From: an uncultured Bacteroidales bacterium
GTDB taxonomy: Bacteria; Bacteroidota; Bacteroidia; Bacteroidales; Paludibacteraceae
DNA length: 11,259 nt
Assembly (NCBI GenBank): GCA_937907165.1
Contig: CALCUH010000021.1
Coordinates: 1 to 11,259 of the forward strand
Direction: 5' to 3'
Shown one piece after another: positions 1 to 8,389 of the stretch. Position 1 is the stretch's first letter. Every line of letters begins with the position of its first letter. The notes beneath the pieces were generated by a model. It was not told where the DNA came from and searched no databases. It saw only the letters and a list, made by a program, of their open reading frames with translations. The translations under genes were made by a program, and so were the position numbers.

Positions 1-151
1 CTATACCATTTGCGGAAACTTTGGCCTGGCGGATTGCTGAAAGATAACCTACAATACCGAGGGCAAGTGATGCTGAACTGAGAGCCAGGCTTTGTCCCAT
101 TGTAATATTGAAATTGAGACCCTTGATTGCATTGAGGGCGAAAAAGAAATC
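1..151 (-). pseudogene. V-type ATP synthase subunit K, internal/C-terminal fragment (runs off left edge)
   Basis: Read on the minus strand, this stretch translates without a stop into a hydrophobic peptide. It contains LNAIKGLNFNITMGQ, then ASLALGIVGYLSAIRQ, then VSANGI just before the window edge. From memory of the family this matches the second transmembrane hairpin of the membrane rotor subunit K (proteolipid) of Bacteroidota V-type ATPases, where a segment like GLALGIVGLxSAIRQGQVCANGI is characteristic. The subunit has about 150 residues; here roughly the first half is missing because the sequence changes into an alanine dehydrogenase fragment on the opposite strand at 140-178. The rest may continue beyond base 1. 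As it stands it has no start codon and could not make the two-hairpin protein. The alternative is another small glycine- and alanine-rich membrane protein. Confidence 0.6.
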
Positions 152-712
152 ACCGATGCACGCCGCGGCAAGGGCATTTACGACCGCCTTATCTCCAACA
201 TGGATAAGCTGCACGAGCGCGGACTTATCTTTGGCGCATCCGTTACGACTCTCTACAGCACAGAAGCCAATATCCGCAAGGCCTTGAAGGAGGCAGACCT
301 CGTCATCGGTTCTGTCCTCATCCCTGGTGGAAAGACTCCCAAACTGGTTCGTCGCGAGCACCTGAAACTCATGAAGCGTGGAGCTGTCATCGTGGACATC
401 GCCATCGACCAAGGTGGTTGCTGCGAATCGTCACATGTGACTTCCCATGACGACCCAGTCTTCGTAGAAGAGGGCGTGGTACACTATTGCGTAGGCAATA
501 TGCCGGGAGCTGTTCCTTACACCTCAACCGTAGCTTTGGCTAACGCCACGTTCCGTTACGGCATGATGATGGCGGAGAACGGTCTGGAGAAGGCCATCAA
601 GATGGATCCGGGCTTCGCAAAGGGCGTGAATATTTACCAAGGCAAATGCACCAACAGCAACGTAGCGAAAGCTTTGTCATTGGAATTCGTTGATGTAAAT
701 AGCTTGATCTAA
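92..712 (+). pseudogene. ald: Alanine dehydrogenase, C-terminal half only (5'-truncated)
   Basis: Alanine dehydrogenase (EC 1.4.1.1) reversibly deaminates L-alanine to pyruvate with NAD. The open frame starts at 92, but homology begins only near 176, at a segment reading IYDR whose Asp fits the NAD-ribose-binding Asp at the end of the second Rossmann strand. From there the family pattern is clear: VTTLYST, then ADLVIGSVLIPGGKTPKL, then VIVDIAIDQGGCCE (with the conserved active-site Asp), HYCVGNMPGAVPYTST, and the C-terminal AKGVNIY. The complete enzyme has about 370 residues, so the N-terminal catalytic domain with the substrate-binding Lys and His, and the glycine-rich GxGxxG loop, are absent. 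Bases 92-150 are better explained by a subunit-K fragment on the other strand, so the ATG at 92 is not a true start. The product would be inactive. No promoter or ribosome site is visible. The frame ends in TAA at 710-712, before a strong terminator. Confidence 0.88.
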
Positions 713-755
713 ACAAGGAATCATGGGAAACCATGGTCCTTCGTTCATTCATAAA

Positions 756-793
756 AAAGGGGCGTATCATCAGATACGCCCCTTTCCGTTTTT
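756..793. terminator. Bidirectional rho-independent terminator
   Basis: A perfect 10-bp stem (759-768 with 773-782) with a 4-base loop ATCA is extended by A3/T3 pairs to 13 bp. On the plus strand it is followed by CCGTTTTT. On the minus strand the A-run at 753-758 gives a U-tract. It lies between the convergent 3' ends of the dehydrogenase fragment (712) and the LRR-protein gene (829), and can serve both. Confidence 0.9.
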
Positions 794-828
794 ATGTATA
801 CTAAAACTTTAGGTCTATAGGGTTGTCG

Positions 829-3800
829 TTAGCGCACGACAATCTTTTTCAGCAATTGGTCATCACACATAACCGCATAAGCTCCAGCAGGCAATGCGAT
901 GAAAGAATCACCCGCTTCGACATTTCCGCAGTAACGAACGATGCCCAACGCATCAAAAATCTCCACCTTACAAGGGGCGATAGAAGAGATGGAGACGCCG
1001 CCATCCACATTAGCAATAATAATACTACCATTATCTTTCAGGTCGGCGACAGTAGTTGTTTCAGCTTCGAGAGACGACAAGTCAACCGCATAAGCCAACG
1101 CCCTGTTCTTAGGGTTAGAGACAACGCAAGTCAACGCATAACCATCCACATAGTCCTCCACATTCATCGTTAAAGGATCGAACTCGAAATAGGCCTCCTC
1201 GTCGATTCCGACAGCCCTCAAACTAGCGGTAGAGAAACCGAACAGTTCCATCCATTGCTTCAAATAATCAAGCGCCACCACATACCACGTGGTGTCAGCG
1301 ACATAGGCATAAGATGGAGAAATCTCAGGTAAGTTGAGGATATTATCCAAAATAGAAGAAGGCGACCAGCTCGTGGTATCCACCGCTATCGGCACCACAA
1401 AATTGTGATAGTTTCTCCATTTAGCAGGAACAGAATCCACACCCTCAGGAAGATATTTAACGCCTATTCTTGCCGCCATAGCGAAGGTCCAAGTAAGACT
1501 ATCCGATTGAATCTTATTAGGATCCGTTCCGAATCTCACAGTATCCAGTCTGGTGTCATCATAAAAACTCAGGTTGTTCGCTTGTTGGAACGTGGCGATG
1601 TAGTTGTTCACATTGGTGAATTTGTCGAAATTGACAATATCAGTCGCATAGAAACCAGCCCCCGCAAACGTTTGGAACATGCTGACGGAAAGGTTATTCT
1701 CCTTCTCAGAGAACTTCAAGGAATGTATCGTGCTACCGAAAAAGGTCTGAGTCAAATCCGAGATTTTCGTAAAAGAGGAGAGGTCAAGGGAGTCGAGCCC
1801 CGTTCCCGTAAACGCTTGGGCGAAATTCACCTCGTTGTCATTCTCCTTATCAGAGAAGAGAATCCTATCCACAGCGCTGGATTCAAAAGCGCCGAACATA
1901 TCGGTAATGTTCGTAAACATACTCAAATCGATTTGGGTCAACGAAGGGGTAGCCGCAAAAGCGAGGGAGAGGGAGACTGGATCATCATATTCCGCGATCG
2001 GCAATTTAATCTCACTAAGGTTTGAGAAACTACAGAAGAGAGAATCCAGCGATGAGATGCCAGTAAAAGTAGCCCCACTCAAATCGGCGGACCATAATTT
2101 GGAATTATCATTAGCACAAATACCATTCGCTTTCAGCGCTTTTTTGATGACCGAAAGAGAAGAATCATTCAACGAACCATAGACGCGGATAGTGCGGTAA
2201 GAAGTTAAACAGCCATCAGACAAGCTATCCAACGGGAAAGCCTCCACAAACGTCAGAGAATCGTCCTCATATTGTTTTTGCGCCAAAACATAGGTACCCT
2301 CCAATGGTTTCAAATAAATCGGGGTGGACCATCGATAATCATCCATGGCATCATTTTTCAAACCCACACACACATATAGGCTCTGCTCCAACAATTCGTC
2401 AGAAAGAGTCTTGACAATGGTATCTCCTCCACCAAGCGTACACTTCCAAGCCGTGTCTTGCGACACCACATATAGCGGCATATATTGATACGAGATGGAA
2501 TCCGCCGAATAAATCTCAGCGAAGGTCTCATCGATCGGCAGAACAAAATTAGACGAGAAGTGTTGAACCTCTTTCAATGCGGTGACCGTATCAGGAAGGT
2601 ATATCAAGGCATGACAATTGGCAAACGGACCTCCATAAGATGTGACTTCATCAAGATTGGTTCCGAACCTCAAGGTATCCAACGCCAGGCAATCCTCGAA
2701 CGTGGAGAACATGTGGTCCATGTTTGTGAAGGAAGTCAACCCCTCTATTTTTCTTAACTTTTTGCAACCCTTGAAGGTTTGATACATATCGATTCTCAAG
2801 TCGTTCCTTTCAGCGGAGAAAGAGAGCGATTCGAGTTCACGACATCCTAAAAAGGCATTAAACATATCGGTAATCACTCCTAAGTTCTCCAAATTCTCCA
2901 AATGAGTAAGCGAGAGGCAACCGTTGAAAGCATTTTTCAAGCTCACATGAGAAGTGTCTTTGGTTGCGGGGAAGGAGACACTCACCAAATCGTAGTTAGA
3001 GGAGAAACAGTTCTCAAGACTTGTGATGGAGGTCAGGTTAGACATATCGAGTTCAACCAATTCAGCGTTACAGAAAGCGTCCTTCAAGTTATAACGCAGG
3101 TTCTGATTCTGAGGGAAATAGAACTCTTTCACACGTTTCGTGGCCATCGGGTAAACCTCCCATTCATTCTCCATGGAGAAGTCCGTCTCGGAGAAATCTA
3201 TAATCCTATAACTATTATTTTTCATATGAGCCTTCAACTCGTTGAAAAGCGAATCGTCCAAAAGGCCGCCGACTTTGATTTTATAAGGATAATTATTGCT
3301 GCTATTGGTTTTGATTTTCAGGCGTGAAATAGTATCCACCTTAGCGATATAGAGATCCCCATAAGAGGTGGTCATGTAAGCGAAAGCCTCCTCTTTCAAA
3401 GAGCAGGAATCACTCCATGCGAAATCCTCCATGGTCTCGTTCTTCACACCCATCCACAAGAAATCAGAAGCGTTTTTTTCGGTGATATCCGAGAAATTCA
3501 CCAGCACAGACTCGGAGAAGCTCTTCCCCACCCGCCATGCCGTATCCTGAACCAACGCGCATTTCGGCGTCCATGACATGCCAATATTCACAGTGCGTCC
3601 ATTAGACAACGTAGAGAAGGAAGAAGACGCTTCGATAGGCATAACGAATTTATTCGAATAATCTTCTTGCCACACCTTCGAAATAGTTGTCATGGCAGGA
3701 TTCGGGTAAATAATAGCCGGGCAATTGTCGAATGCGCCAGAATATTTCCAGCAATCACTGGTAAAGCTGCACAACCTTATTTCTTGAAGATTGACGCAAC

Positions 3801-4425
3801 CCGAGAAAGCGTTGCCGAACTCATTGACATTATGGATCTTATCAAAATTAACGACCGAACGGAGCGAGGTGCAACCATAGAAGACCTCGTTAAAACGTCC
3901 GTCAAATATGTCTGGCGTGTTATTCTCGTTTTCCGAAAAGACGACCTCCTCCAAAGAGACGCAATTCTTAAAGGTGGCCTCCATCTTGTAAATCTTGTCA
4001 TAATATTCCAGATTGACCACCTTTTTCAAGGAAGCGCAACCACTGAACATTTTATCCAAATAACATTTTAGAGACGGACTAAATGCCGGGAATCGGAATT
4101 CCTGAAGCGAAGTCATATCATAACAGAGATCGGAAAATTCTATTCGGTCGAAAGGTTCCCCGGTAAGCTCCGTCACGCCACTTAAATCGATGGTCAAGAT
4201 GTTTTTATTGTCCTTGATCATCGTCCTCAAATAATCCATCATGTCATTGCCGAAATCACCTTCGACAGAAAACGAGTCACACGTGGATAATTCAGGAACA
4301 GGTTCTTCCATTTTCAGCGCATCCACATAAGCAGACATTTTCCCTTCATTATAAACCTTTAACGTCTCTCCCATCATCACACCCGAGAAGAGGGAGGAGA
4401 ATAACAACAAAAATATCCTACGCAT
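829..4425 (-). CDS. BspA-like leucine-rich-repeat surface protein, three modules, T9SS sorting tail
   Basis: Predicted exported protein of 1198 residues. The start is placed at the ATG at 4425 (good signal peptide MRRIFLLLFSSLFSG, AAGGAC 5 bases upstream) rather than the in-frame ATG at 4461, which would lie at or upstream of the predicted transcription start. The body has BspA/DUF285-type repeats of the form aFxGCxxLxxv/l (MFSGCASLKKV, VFYGCTSLRSV, AFNGCLSLTHL, TFKGCKKLRKI). There are three tandem modules, about residues 22-367, 368-738 and 739-1116. Each has a short cap (for example GGLLDDSLFNELK), an LRR stretch, a linker FVxPI (260-264, 627-631, 1009-1013) and a beta-rich domain near DTAW/DTTW. 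The last ~70 residues (FDALGIVRY, then LPAGAYAV and KKIVVR) fit a Por-secretion-tail/type A sorting domain, implying Sec export followed by T9SS passage to the surface. The family is linked to adhesion in oral Bacteroidota; the ligand here is unknown. The gene follows the CotH-like gene but appears to have its own promoter. Confidence 0.85.
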   Translation of the reverse strand: MRRIFLLLFSSLFSGVMMGETLKVYNEGKMSAYVDALKMEEPVPELSTCDSFSVEGDFGNDMMDYLRTMIKDNKNILTIDLSGVTELTGEPFDRIEFSDLCYDMTSLQEFRFPAFSPSLKCYLDKMFSGCASLKKVVNLEYYDKIYKMEATFKNCVSLEEVVFSENENNTPDIFDGRFNEVFYGCTSLRSVVNFDKIHNVNEFGNAFSGCVNLQEIRLCSFTSDCWKYSGAFDNCPAIIYPNPAMTTISKVWQEDYSNKFVMPIEASSSFSTLSNGRTVNIGMSWTPKCALVQDTAWRVGKSFSESVLVNFSDITEKNASDFLWMGVKNETMEDFAWSDSCSLKEEAFAYMTTSYGDLYIAKVDTISRLKIKTNSSNNYPYKIKVGGLLDDSLFNELKAHMKNNSYRIIDFSETDFSMENEWEVYPMATKRVKEFYFPQNQNLRYNLKDAFCNAELVELDMSNLTSITSLENCFSSNYDLVSVSFPATKDTSHVSLKNAFNGCLSLTHLENLENLGVITDMFNAFLGCRELESLSFSAERNDLRIDMYQTFKGCKKLRKIEGLTSFTNMDHMFSTFEDCLALDTLRFGTNLDEVTSYGGPFANCHALIYLPDTVTALKEVQHFSSNFVLPIDETFAEIYSADSISYQYMPLYVVSQDTAWKCTLGGGDTIVKTLSDELLEQSLYVCVGLKNDAMDDYRWSTPIYLKPLEGTYVLAQKQYEDDSLTFVEAFPLDSLSDGCLTSYRTIRVYGSLNDSSLSVIKKALKANGICANDNSKLWSADLSGATFTGISSLDSLFCSFSNLSEIKLPIAEYDDPVSLSLAFAATPSLTQIDLSMFTNITDMFGAFESSAVDRILFSDKENDNEVNFAQAFTGTGLDSLDLSSFTKISDLTQTFFGSTIHSLKFSEKENNLSVSMFQTFAGAGFYATDIVNFDKFTNVNNYIATFQQANNLSFYDDTRLDTVRFGTDPNKIQSDSLTWTFAMAARIGVKYLPEGVDSVPAKWRNYHNFVVPIAVDTTSWSPSSILDNILNLPEISPSYAYVADTTWYVVALDYLKQWMELFGFSTASLRAVGIDEEAYFEFDPLTMNVEDYVDGYALTCVVSNPKNRALAYAVDLSSLEAETTTVADLKDNGSIIIANVDGGVSISSIAPCKVEIFDALGIVRYCGNVEAGDSFIALPAGAYAVMCDDQLLKKIVVR
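2212..4362 (-). repeat. First two of three ~1.1-kb modules in the LRR protein gene
   Basis: Module A occupies about 3325-4362 and module B 2212-3324; a third, module C, occupies 1078-2211. They are recognised by landmarks in the same order: FVMPI/FVLPI/FVVPI encoded at 3634-3648, 2533-2547 and 1387-1401, and QDTAW/QDTAW/DTTW after each. A and B also share a GxKNxxMxDxxWS motif. The spacing of about 367 and 382 residues indicates ancient internal triplication; protein divergence is high. Confidence 0.7.
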
Positions 4426-4451
4426 ACCGTCCTTATTTTTAGTGAAAAAAA

Positions 4452-4481
4452 GCCCTATCATTGACGATGCAAAGATAGGAC
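4452..4481 (-). terminator. Rho-independent terminator of the CotH-like gene
   Basis: Minus-strand RNA forms an 8-bp stem (arms 4474-4481 and 4452-4459) with a 14-base loop, followed by seven U (A-run 4445-4451). It starts about 24 bases after the TAA at 4505. One pair is a U-G wobble on the minus strand but a C-A mismatch on the plus strand, which favours minus-strand function. Confidence 0.7.
4470..4477 (-). promoter_or_regulatory. Candidate -7 promoter box of the LRR protein gene (TATCTTTG)
   Basis: The minus strand reads TATCTTTG, an exact match to the Bacteroidota -7 consensus TAnnTTTG. Initiation would fall near 4463, leaving a leader of about 38 bases before the ATG at 4425. No clear -33 TTTG was seen at the usual spacing. 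The box lies inside the 5' arm and loop of the upstream gene's terminator, so a transcript starting here keeps only the 3' arm and does not re-form the hairpin. Confidence 0.5.
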
Positions 4482-4504
4482 TTTTTTTATTTCTTACAGA
4501 TATG

Positions 4505-7500
4505 TTATTTCTTAACGATCTTCACCGTCTTACAATAGTCGTCGGCGGAGATTTGCAAACAGTAGACGCCGCCAGGCAAATCACCCACGACGCGTTCGAA
4601 GTGATGGTCGTCAGCCTCAACATCAAATAAGACGGCACCATTCACAGAATAGAGTCTCACACTTTTCAAAAGATTCTCCGAATCCACCGACAAGACATCT
4701 CCGTTCAAAGAATAAGCGAGCGCAGGCTCCTTGCGGGTTTTCTCATCGGAAGTCAGTTCGCCGAAGTGATCCTCCAACTGTTGTCTTACGATTTCAGGAC
4801 GCTTCAAGGCGAATTCAAGTAAAGGAGCGGCACTCTCTCGAGAAGATTTACCGGAAGAAGCGCAATACTCATCCTTCACCAAAACGATGATGCTATCGAA
4901 CACCGCCTTAATATTCTCCTCGGAGAAGGTGGTATTCAGTTGTTCCAAATATCTATAATAGAATTTCTTCTTGAACTCCTTGTTCATGCTCAAGCGGGTG
5001 AATATGACAGTCATCCAATCCTTACTATTTCCCCACTCCACCTTATCCTTCTTACGGCACCAATTGTACATATCCACCTCAGGCTTCACCAACCACTCAT
5101 ATGAGTTTAGTCCGAAGCCGAAATCCGTATCATAGAGAATCCAGCGGAACTTTTCGCCCGCCTTACGCTTCCTCCAGACCTTCGTGTTATTGCCCGGCCA
5201 ATCCATGTTGCATATAAACTGTTGGAAAATCTGGTAGTCGATATACTCGTCCATATCCATCCGTTCACAAGCGCCCGCAAAGAACTCGTCACTTTCAGGA
5301 TTGGTATTGCTGAGATAATTGACCAACTCGTCGTAAGCCTCCCTATCGCCTTTCGACACATTTATTCCTTTTTGGTCGGAGAAGGAAATCAGATCCACCT
5401 TATCCTCGTCCACGCCATAGTTTGAAACGATATAGTCGACATTCGTACGTTCGTTGAGGTTCATCATGTGTTTGTATTTACCATTCAAGTAAAAAGCGAC
5501 AGGTTGATAAGCCTGATAATCGATATTCATATTGATGGCGAAAGTCTGGTAAAGTCCGTCACGGAAAGGCGCATGGTCATAAGCGGTACCGCCATTACGC
5601 AGATGCAAAGTTTTATGCGCCACCTCTGGTTTGGAATTAAAGAAAATATAGTCGAAACGGTTGGCGCCCGTCTTCTTAGAAGTCTTCAAAGCCAACGATT
5701 TCACGCTCTCCATGATGGAACATCCACCCACCGTAGAAGCCTCCACCTCTTGGGAAACCACCTGCTTCCCATCCACAAAATACTCGAAATTCACAGGACG
5801 TTGCCAATCACGATTGAAATTTCCATACTGGACACAATCCTTCTCACCCTCCGCGCCATTCGATCCGGTGACATAGATACCGATTTTATCATCCTTAAAA
5901 TATGCTTCATCGCAATTCAAGGCGACAATCGGCACAGTAAAGCCGTTGCATTTGGAATGGGCATCATCCATATAGATGTAGGAAGAGGTGGAGATAGGAC
6001 CTGGCAGAAGGTCTGTTCTATAAGCCCTCGCGCGCACCGCCGTATTGGACGATATTTTTATCGTATCGGTATAAAGTTTACCCGTCTCCTCATCAGGATC
6101 CTTTCCATCGGTCGTATAGTAAATCTTCGCATCCTTCGTGGTGCACTTTAGCGTCAGTTTAAACGCTTTGCTCTTGACGCCGCCCTGCTCGCTAAAGAGG
6201 ATCTCGTCGCACCTCGAATCATCAGAAAGGTCCTCGTAAGCGGTGGTGTTCTCCGCTTTCATGGAAGGACGCATATAACCCGCACCGTCGCCATATCTAC
6301 CGTAGGAGATATGGGCGGTCATCGGACCGTACGCTAGGGAGTCGATCAAGTCACCATTCTTGGAGATTAAGACATAACCACCGTCAGGATCCAATTTATA
6401 AGGCACATGACCCGCCTTGGAAGAGTGTTCATCGCACCAAAAAGTAGTGAGAGACCCGGTCCACTTAGGATTCTCCGTAACTTCCCACTCCCACTTGAAA
6501 CTATATTTCCCTTTTTTCTTCAGATTATAATGGGTGATGACACATCCCTTCAGTTTCTGGGAAACAGACGACAAACTCTTCAGTTCAAGAAAGCCGGAGA
6601 AGTTATAGTAATCCATATCCATCACGGTGGAGAGATTGCAAGGCATCACCTCGTTGATTCGCACCTCGGGGATAAAGTTCGGGTCATCCTTGAATACCGC
6701 CGTAAGCTCCATGCTCGTCTTCAGCTTCGTGAATACGATATGTTTCTCTTCGGAATACTTCTCACCGTCCTTTTCCCAATGGGAGAAGACGTAACCTTTG
6801 TACGGAACCGCCTCGATCCAAGCTGTATCGAGTTGCGTGCATGAGAGCACATTCTTGCTGGAGAGGATGGAACCCGCCCCCTCCTCGTTCACCTTAGTCT
6901 TTATCTTATGCGGTTTGAAAGCGAAAACCGCCTCGACGGTCAGGTTGGAAGTGACCGTCAACACCAGCACACTCTCCGAAGAGACCTCCTTCCCGTTCAC
7001 GATCCAGCGTTCCAAAATCTTATCTTCGCCAGGGTTCGACTCATAGCGGAGTTCGTCGCCATGTTTGAAAGTACTATGGTTTTTCGTCACCGTACCATCG
7101 CCGGTAACCTTCAAGGTAATCGTATAAGTAGGGATGGTGTCGAAGATAGCATCAATCACCAATGCGGAAGTAACCTTCGGGATAACCAATTTTTTCTCTC
7201 TGGAATACTCTTCGCCGTCCACCAGCCACCGCAAAAGGCAATATCCTTCATTGCTATGCGCCTTGTATATCAGCGTATCGCCTTCGTAGAACGTGGAATG
7301 GTTCTTCTCCACATAACCGAAATCATCATTATTGACATTCAAGGTGACCTTATAGCCGACGAGCGCCTCGAAGACCGGCTCCACCACATAAGCGCTAGTT
7401 ACGCCATAGATCTTCAGTTTAGCTTCCTTCGTATACTCTTCACCGTCCACCAGCCAATAGAGAAATTTATAGCCTCTGTTTGCGGTCGCCACATAGCGCA

Positions 7501-8155
7501 GCGTATCGCCCTCCTTGAAGGAAGAGTAGTTCTTCTCCACCGTCCCCCCCTCACTCTCCTTCAGTGTGACTTTATAAGTAGGAATCAGTTCAAACACCGC
7601 CTCCACCGTATAGGAGGAAGTAACCCCATAGATTTTCAGTTTCTTTTCCGTCGTGTACTCCTCACCGTCCACCAGCCAATGCACGAAGCGGTAGCCCTCA
7701 TTGGGGGTCGCCGTGTAACTCAGCGTGTCGCCTTCGTTAAACGTGGTGTGGTTTTTCTCCACCGTTCCGCCCTCGCTCTCCTTCAAGGTGACTTTGTAGG
7801 TAGAGATAAGTTCAAAGACAGGCTCCACCACATGATCCGAAGTGACGCCATAGATATGCAACTTGTTCTCCGGTTCATACACCACTTCACCATCCACCAG
7901 CCAATGGACAAAACGGTAGCCGTCGTAAGCCTTCGCCTGATAACGAAGCGTGTCGCCCTTCTTAAACTCGGTGCCGTTCTTAGCCACTGATCCGCCCTCA
8001 TTCTCTTTTATAGTGATTTTGTAAGTGGTATCAGCAACCGTCTCACCCTCAGGTGCGGAAAAAAAAGATTGTTCCCCTGCAGAAGCGGAGAGAGGAAACA
8101 TCATATAAACAAACAAGAGGACAAGCCTCATCATATGGACACATATATTCTTCAT
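4505..8155 (-). CDS. Secreted CotH-kinase family protein with InlB-type repeats, lamin-tail domain and T9SS tail
   Basis: Predicted 1216-residue exported protein. The ATG at 8155 is chosen because it gives a normal signal peptide (MKNICVHMMRLVLLFVYMMF, then LSASA); an in-frame ATG at 8203 would add 16 residues. Domains: six ~72-residue InlB-B/bacterial-repeat units (44-489) of the pattern GGTVEKN..F.EGDTL.Y.A...GY.F..WLVDGEEY...VxAVFE; a lamin-tail-like domain (about 497-640, INEVMPCN, SYGRYGDGAGY); a chitobiase-C/fn3-like segment (652-728, AKIYYTTDGKDP); a CotH-kinase domain (about 738-1130) with LHLRNGG, FRDGLYQ, MNLNERTN, NMDWPGNN (981-990) and the acidic metal-site-like DTDFGFG (1009-1015); and a T9SS type A tail (about 1145-1216, LPGGVYCLQI, KTVKIVKK). 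CotH of Bacillus is an atypical protein kinase acting on spore-coat proteins; in Bacteroidota the substrate is unknown. The Asp and Asn motifs look intact, so activity is plausible. A terminator follows at once. Confidence 0.87.
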   Translation of the reverse strand: MKNICVHMMRLVLLFVYMMFPLSASAGEQSFFSAPEGETVADTTYKITIKENEGGSVAKNGTEFKKGDTLRYQAKAYDGYRFVHWLVDGEVVYEPENKLHIYGVTSDHVVEPVFELISTYKVTLKESEGGTVEKNHTTFNEGDTLSYTATPNEGYRFVHWLVDGEEYTTEKKLKIYGVTSSYTVEAVFELIPTYKVTLKESEGGTVEKNYSSFKEGDTLRYVATANRGYKFLYWLVDGEEYTKEAKLKIYGVTSAYVVEPVFEALVGYKVTLNVNNDDFGYVEKNHSTFYEGDTLIYKAHSNEGYCLLRWLVDGEEYSREKKLVIPKVTSALVIDAIFDTIPTYTITLKVTGDGTVTKNHSTFKHGDELRYESNPGEDKILERWIVNGKEVSSESVLVLTVTSNLTVEAVFAFKPHKIKTKVNEEGAGSILSSKNVLSCTQLDTAWIEAVPYKGYVFSHWEKDGEKYSEEKHIVFTKLKTSMELTAVFKDDPNFIPEVRINEVMPCNLSTVMDMDYYNFSGFLELKSLSSVSQKLKGCVITHYNLKKKGKYSFKWEWEVTENPKWTGSLTTFWCDEHSSKAGHVPYKLDPDGGYVLISKNGDLIDSLAYGPMTAHISYGRYGDGAGYMRPSMKAENTTAYEDLSDDSRCDEILFSEQGGVKSKAFKLTLKCTTKDAKIYYTTDGKDPDEETGKLYTDTIKISSNTAVRARAYRTDLLPGPISTSSYIYMDDAHSKCNGFTVPIVALNCDEAYFKDDKIGIYVTGSNGAEGEKDCVQYGNFNRDWQRPVNFEYFVDGKQVVSQEVEASTVGGCSIMESVKSLALKTSKKTGANRFDYIFFNSKPEVAHKTLHLRNGGTAYDHAPFRDGLYQTFAINMNIDYQAYQPVAFYLNGKYKHMMNLNERTNVDYIVSNYGVDEDKVDLISFSDQKGINVSKGDREAYDELVNYLSNTNPESDEFFAGACERMDMDEYIDYQIFQQFICNMDWPGNNTKVWRKRKAGEKFRWILYDTDFGFGLNSYEWLVKPEVDMYNWCRKKDKVEWGNSKDWMTVIFTRLSMNKEFKKKFYYRYLEQLNTTFSEENIKAVFDSIIVLVKDEYCASSGKSSRESAAPLLEFALKRPEIVRQQLEDHFGELTSDEKTRKEPALAYSLNGDVLSVDSENLLKSVRLYSVNGAVLFDVEADDHHFERVVGDLPGGVYCLQISADDYCKTVKIVKK
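6689..8026 (-). repeat. Six tandem ~210-bp coding repeats (InlB-B/bacterial repeat type)
   Basis: Units at 7811-8026, 7589-7798, 7367-7576, 7142-7354, 6920-7126 and 6689-6910. Units 2 and 3 are closest at DNA level: CACCGTCCACCAGCCAAT recurs in both, and the beginnings of the units share most bases. Units 5 and 6 are the most diverged. In proteins such repeats usually form a stalk that holds the catalytic or binding domain away from the cell. Confidence 0.85.
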
Positions 8156-8202
8156 GGCACTAAACCCCAATTGTACGAAATAACACATACACAATAATTT
8201 CA

Positions 8203-8210
8203 TAAAGATA
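8203..8210 (-). promoter_or_regulatory. Possible -7 box of the CotH-like gene (TATCTTTA)
   Basis: The minus strand reads TATCTTTA, one base off TAnnTTTG, about 48 bases before the ATG at 8155. If real, transcription starts near 8196, downstream of the alternative ATG at 8203, supporting the shorter start. No TTTG -33 element was found, so support is weak. The 8211-8389 interval otherwise holds only a 10-bp palindrome at 8259-8268 and no convincing terminator. Confidence 0.3.
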
Positions 8211-8389
8211 TGAATTTATTTCTCATTCCGCACACTCCTACCAATAAAAAATTTTGGGAATCATGATTTTAACGGGACTTTCTTGTCTTAACGATTGGAG
8301 CGAAATTTCAGCAGTATCATACTCACGCAAAGAGTCCATACCCTTTAATCAAATCCTCATTATATTAGTTAAACATTTCCAGAAATCCC

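Noticed and set aside
92..175. ATG at 92 as true start of the dehydrogenase gene
   Set aside because: The encoded residues before about 176 do not match the enzyme, and the opposite strand here fits V-ATPase subunit K.
1405..2025. 206-codon plus-strand open frame inside the LRR gene
   Set aside because: Antisense shadow of the LRR coding sequence, without family resemblance or promoter.
5468..6151. 227-codon plus-strand open frame inside the CotH-like gene
   Set aside because: Antisense to the well-supported CotH domain; the translation looks like a shadow frame.
6908..7990. 360-codon plus-strand open frame with a repetitive protein
   Set aside because: It is antisense to the InlB-type repeat array; its periodicity mirrors the repeats and it has no recognisable domain.
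6689..8026. CRISPR array
   Set aside because: The ~210-bp units are in-frame coding repeats with no short direct repeat/spacer structure.
8259..8268. 10-bp palindrome AATCATGATT as an operator
   Set aside because: Single AT-rich palindrome with no second copy or partner regulator; may be chance.
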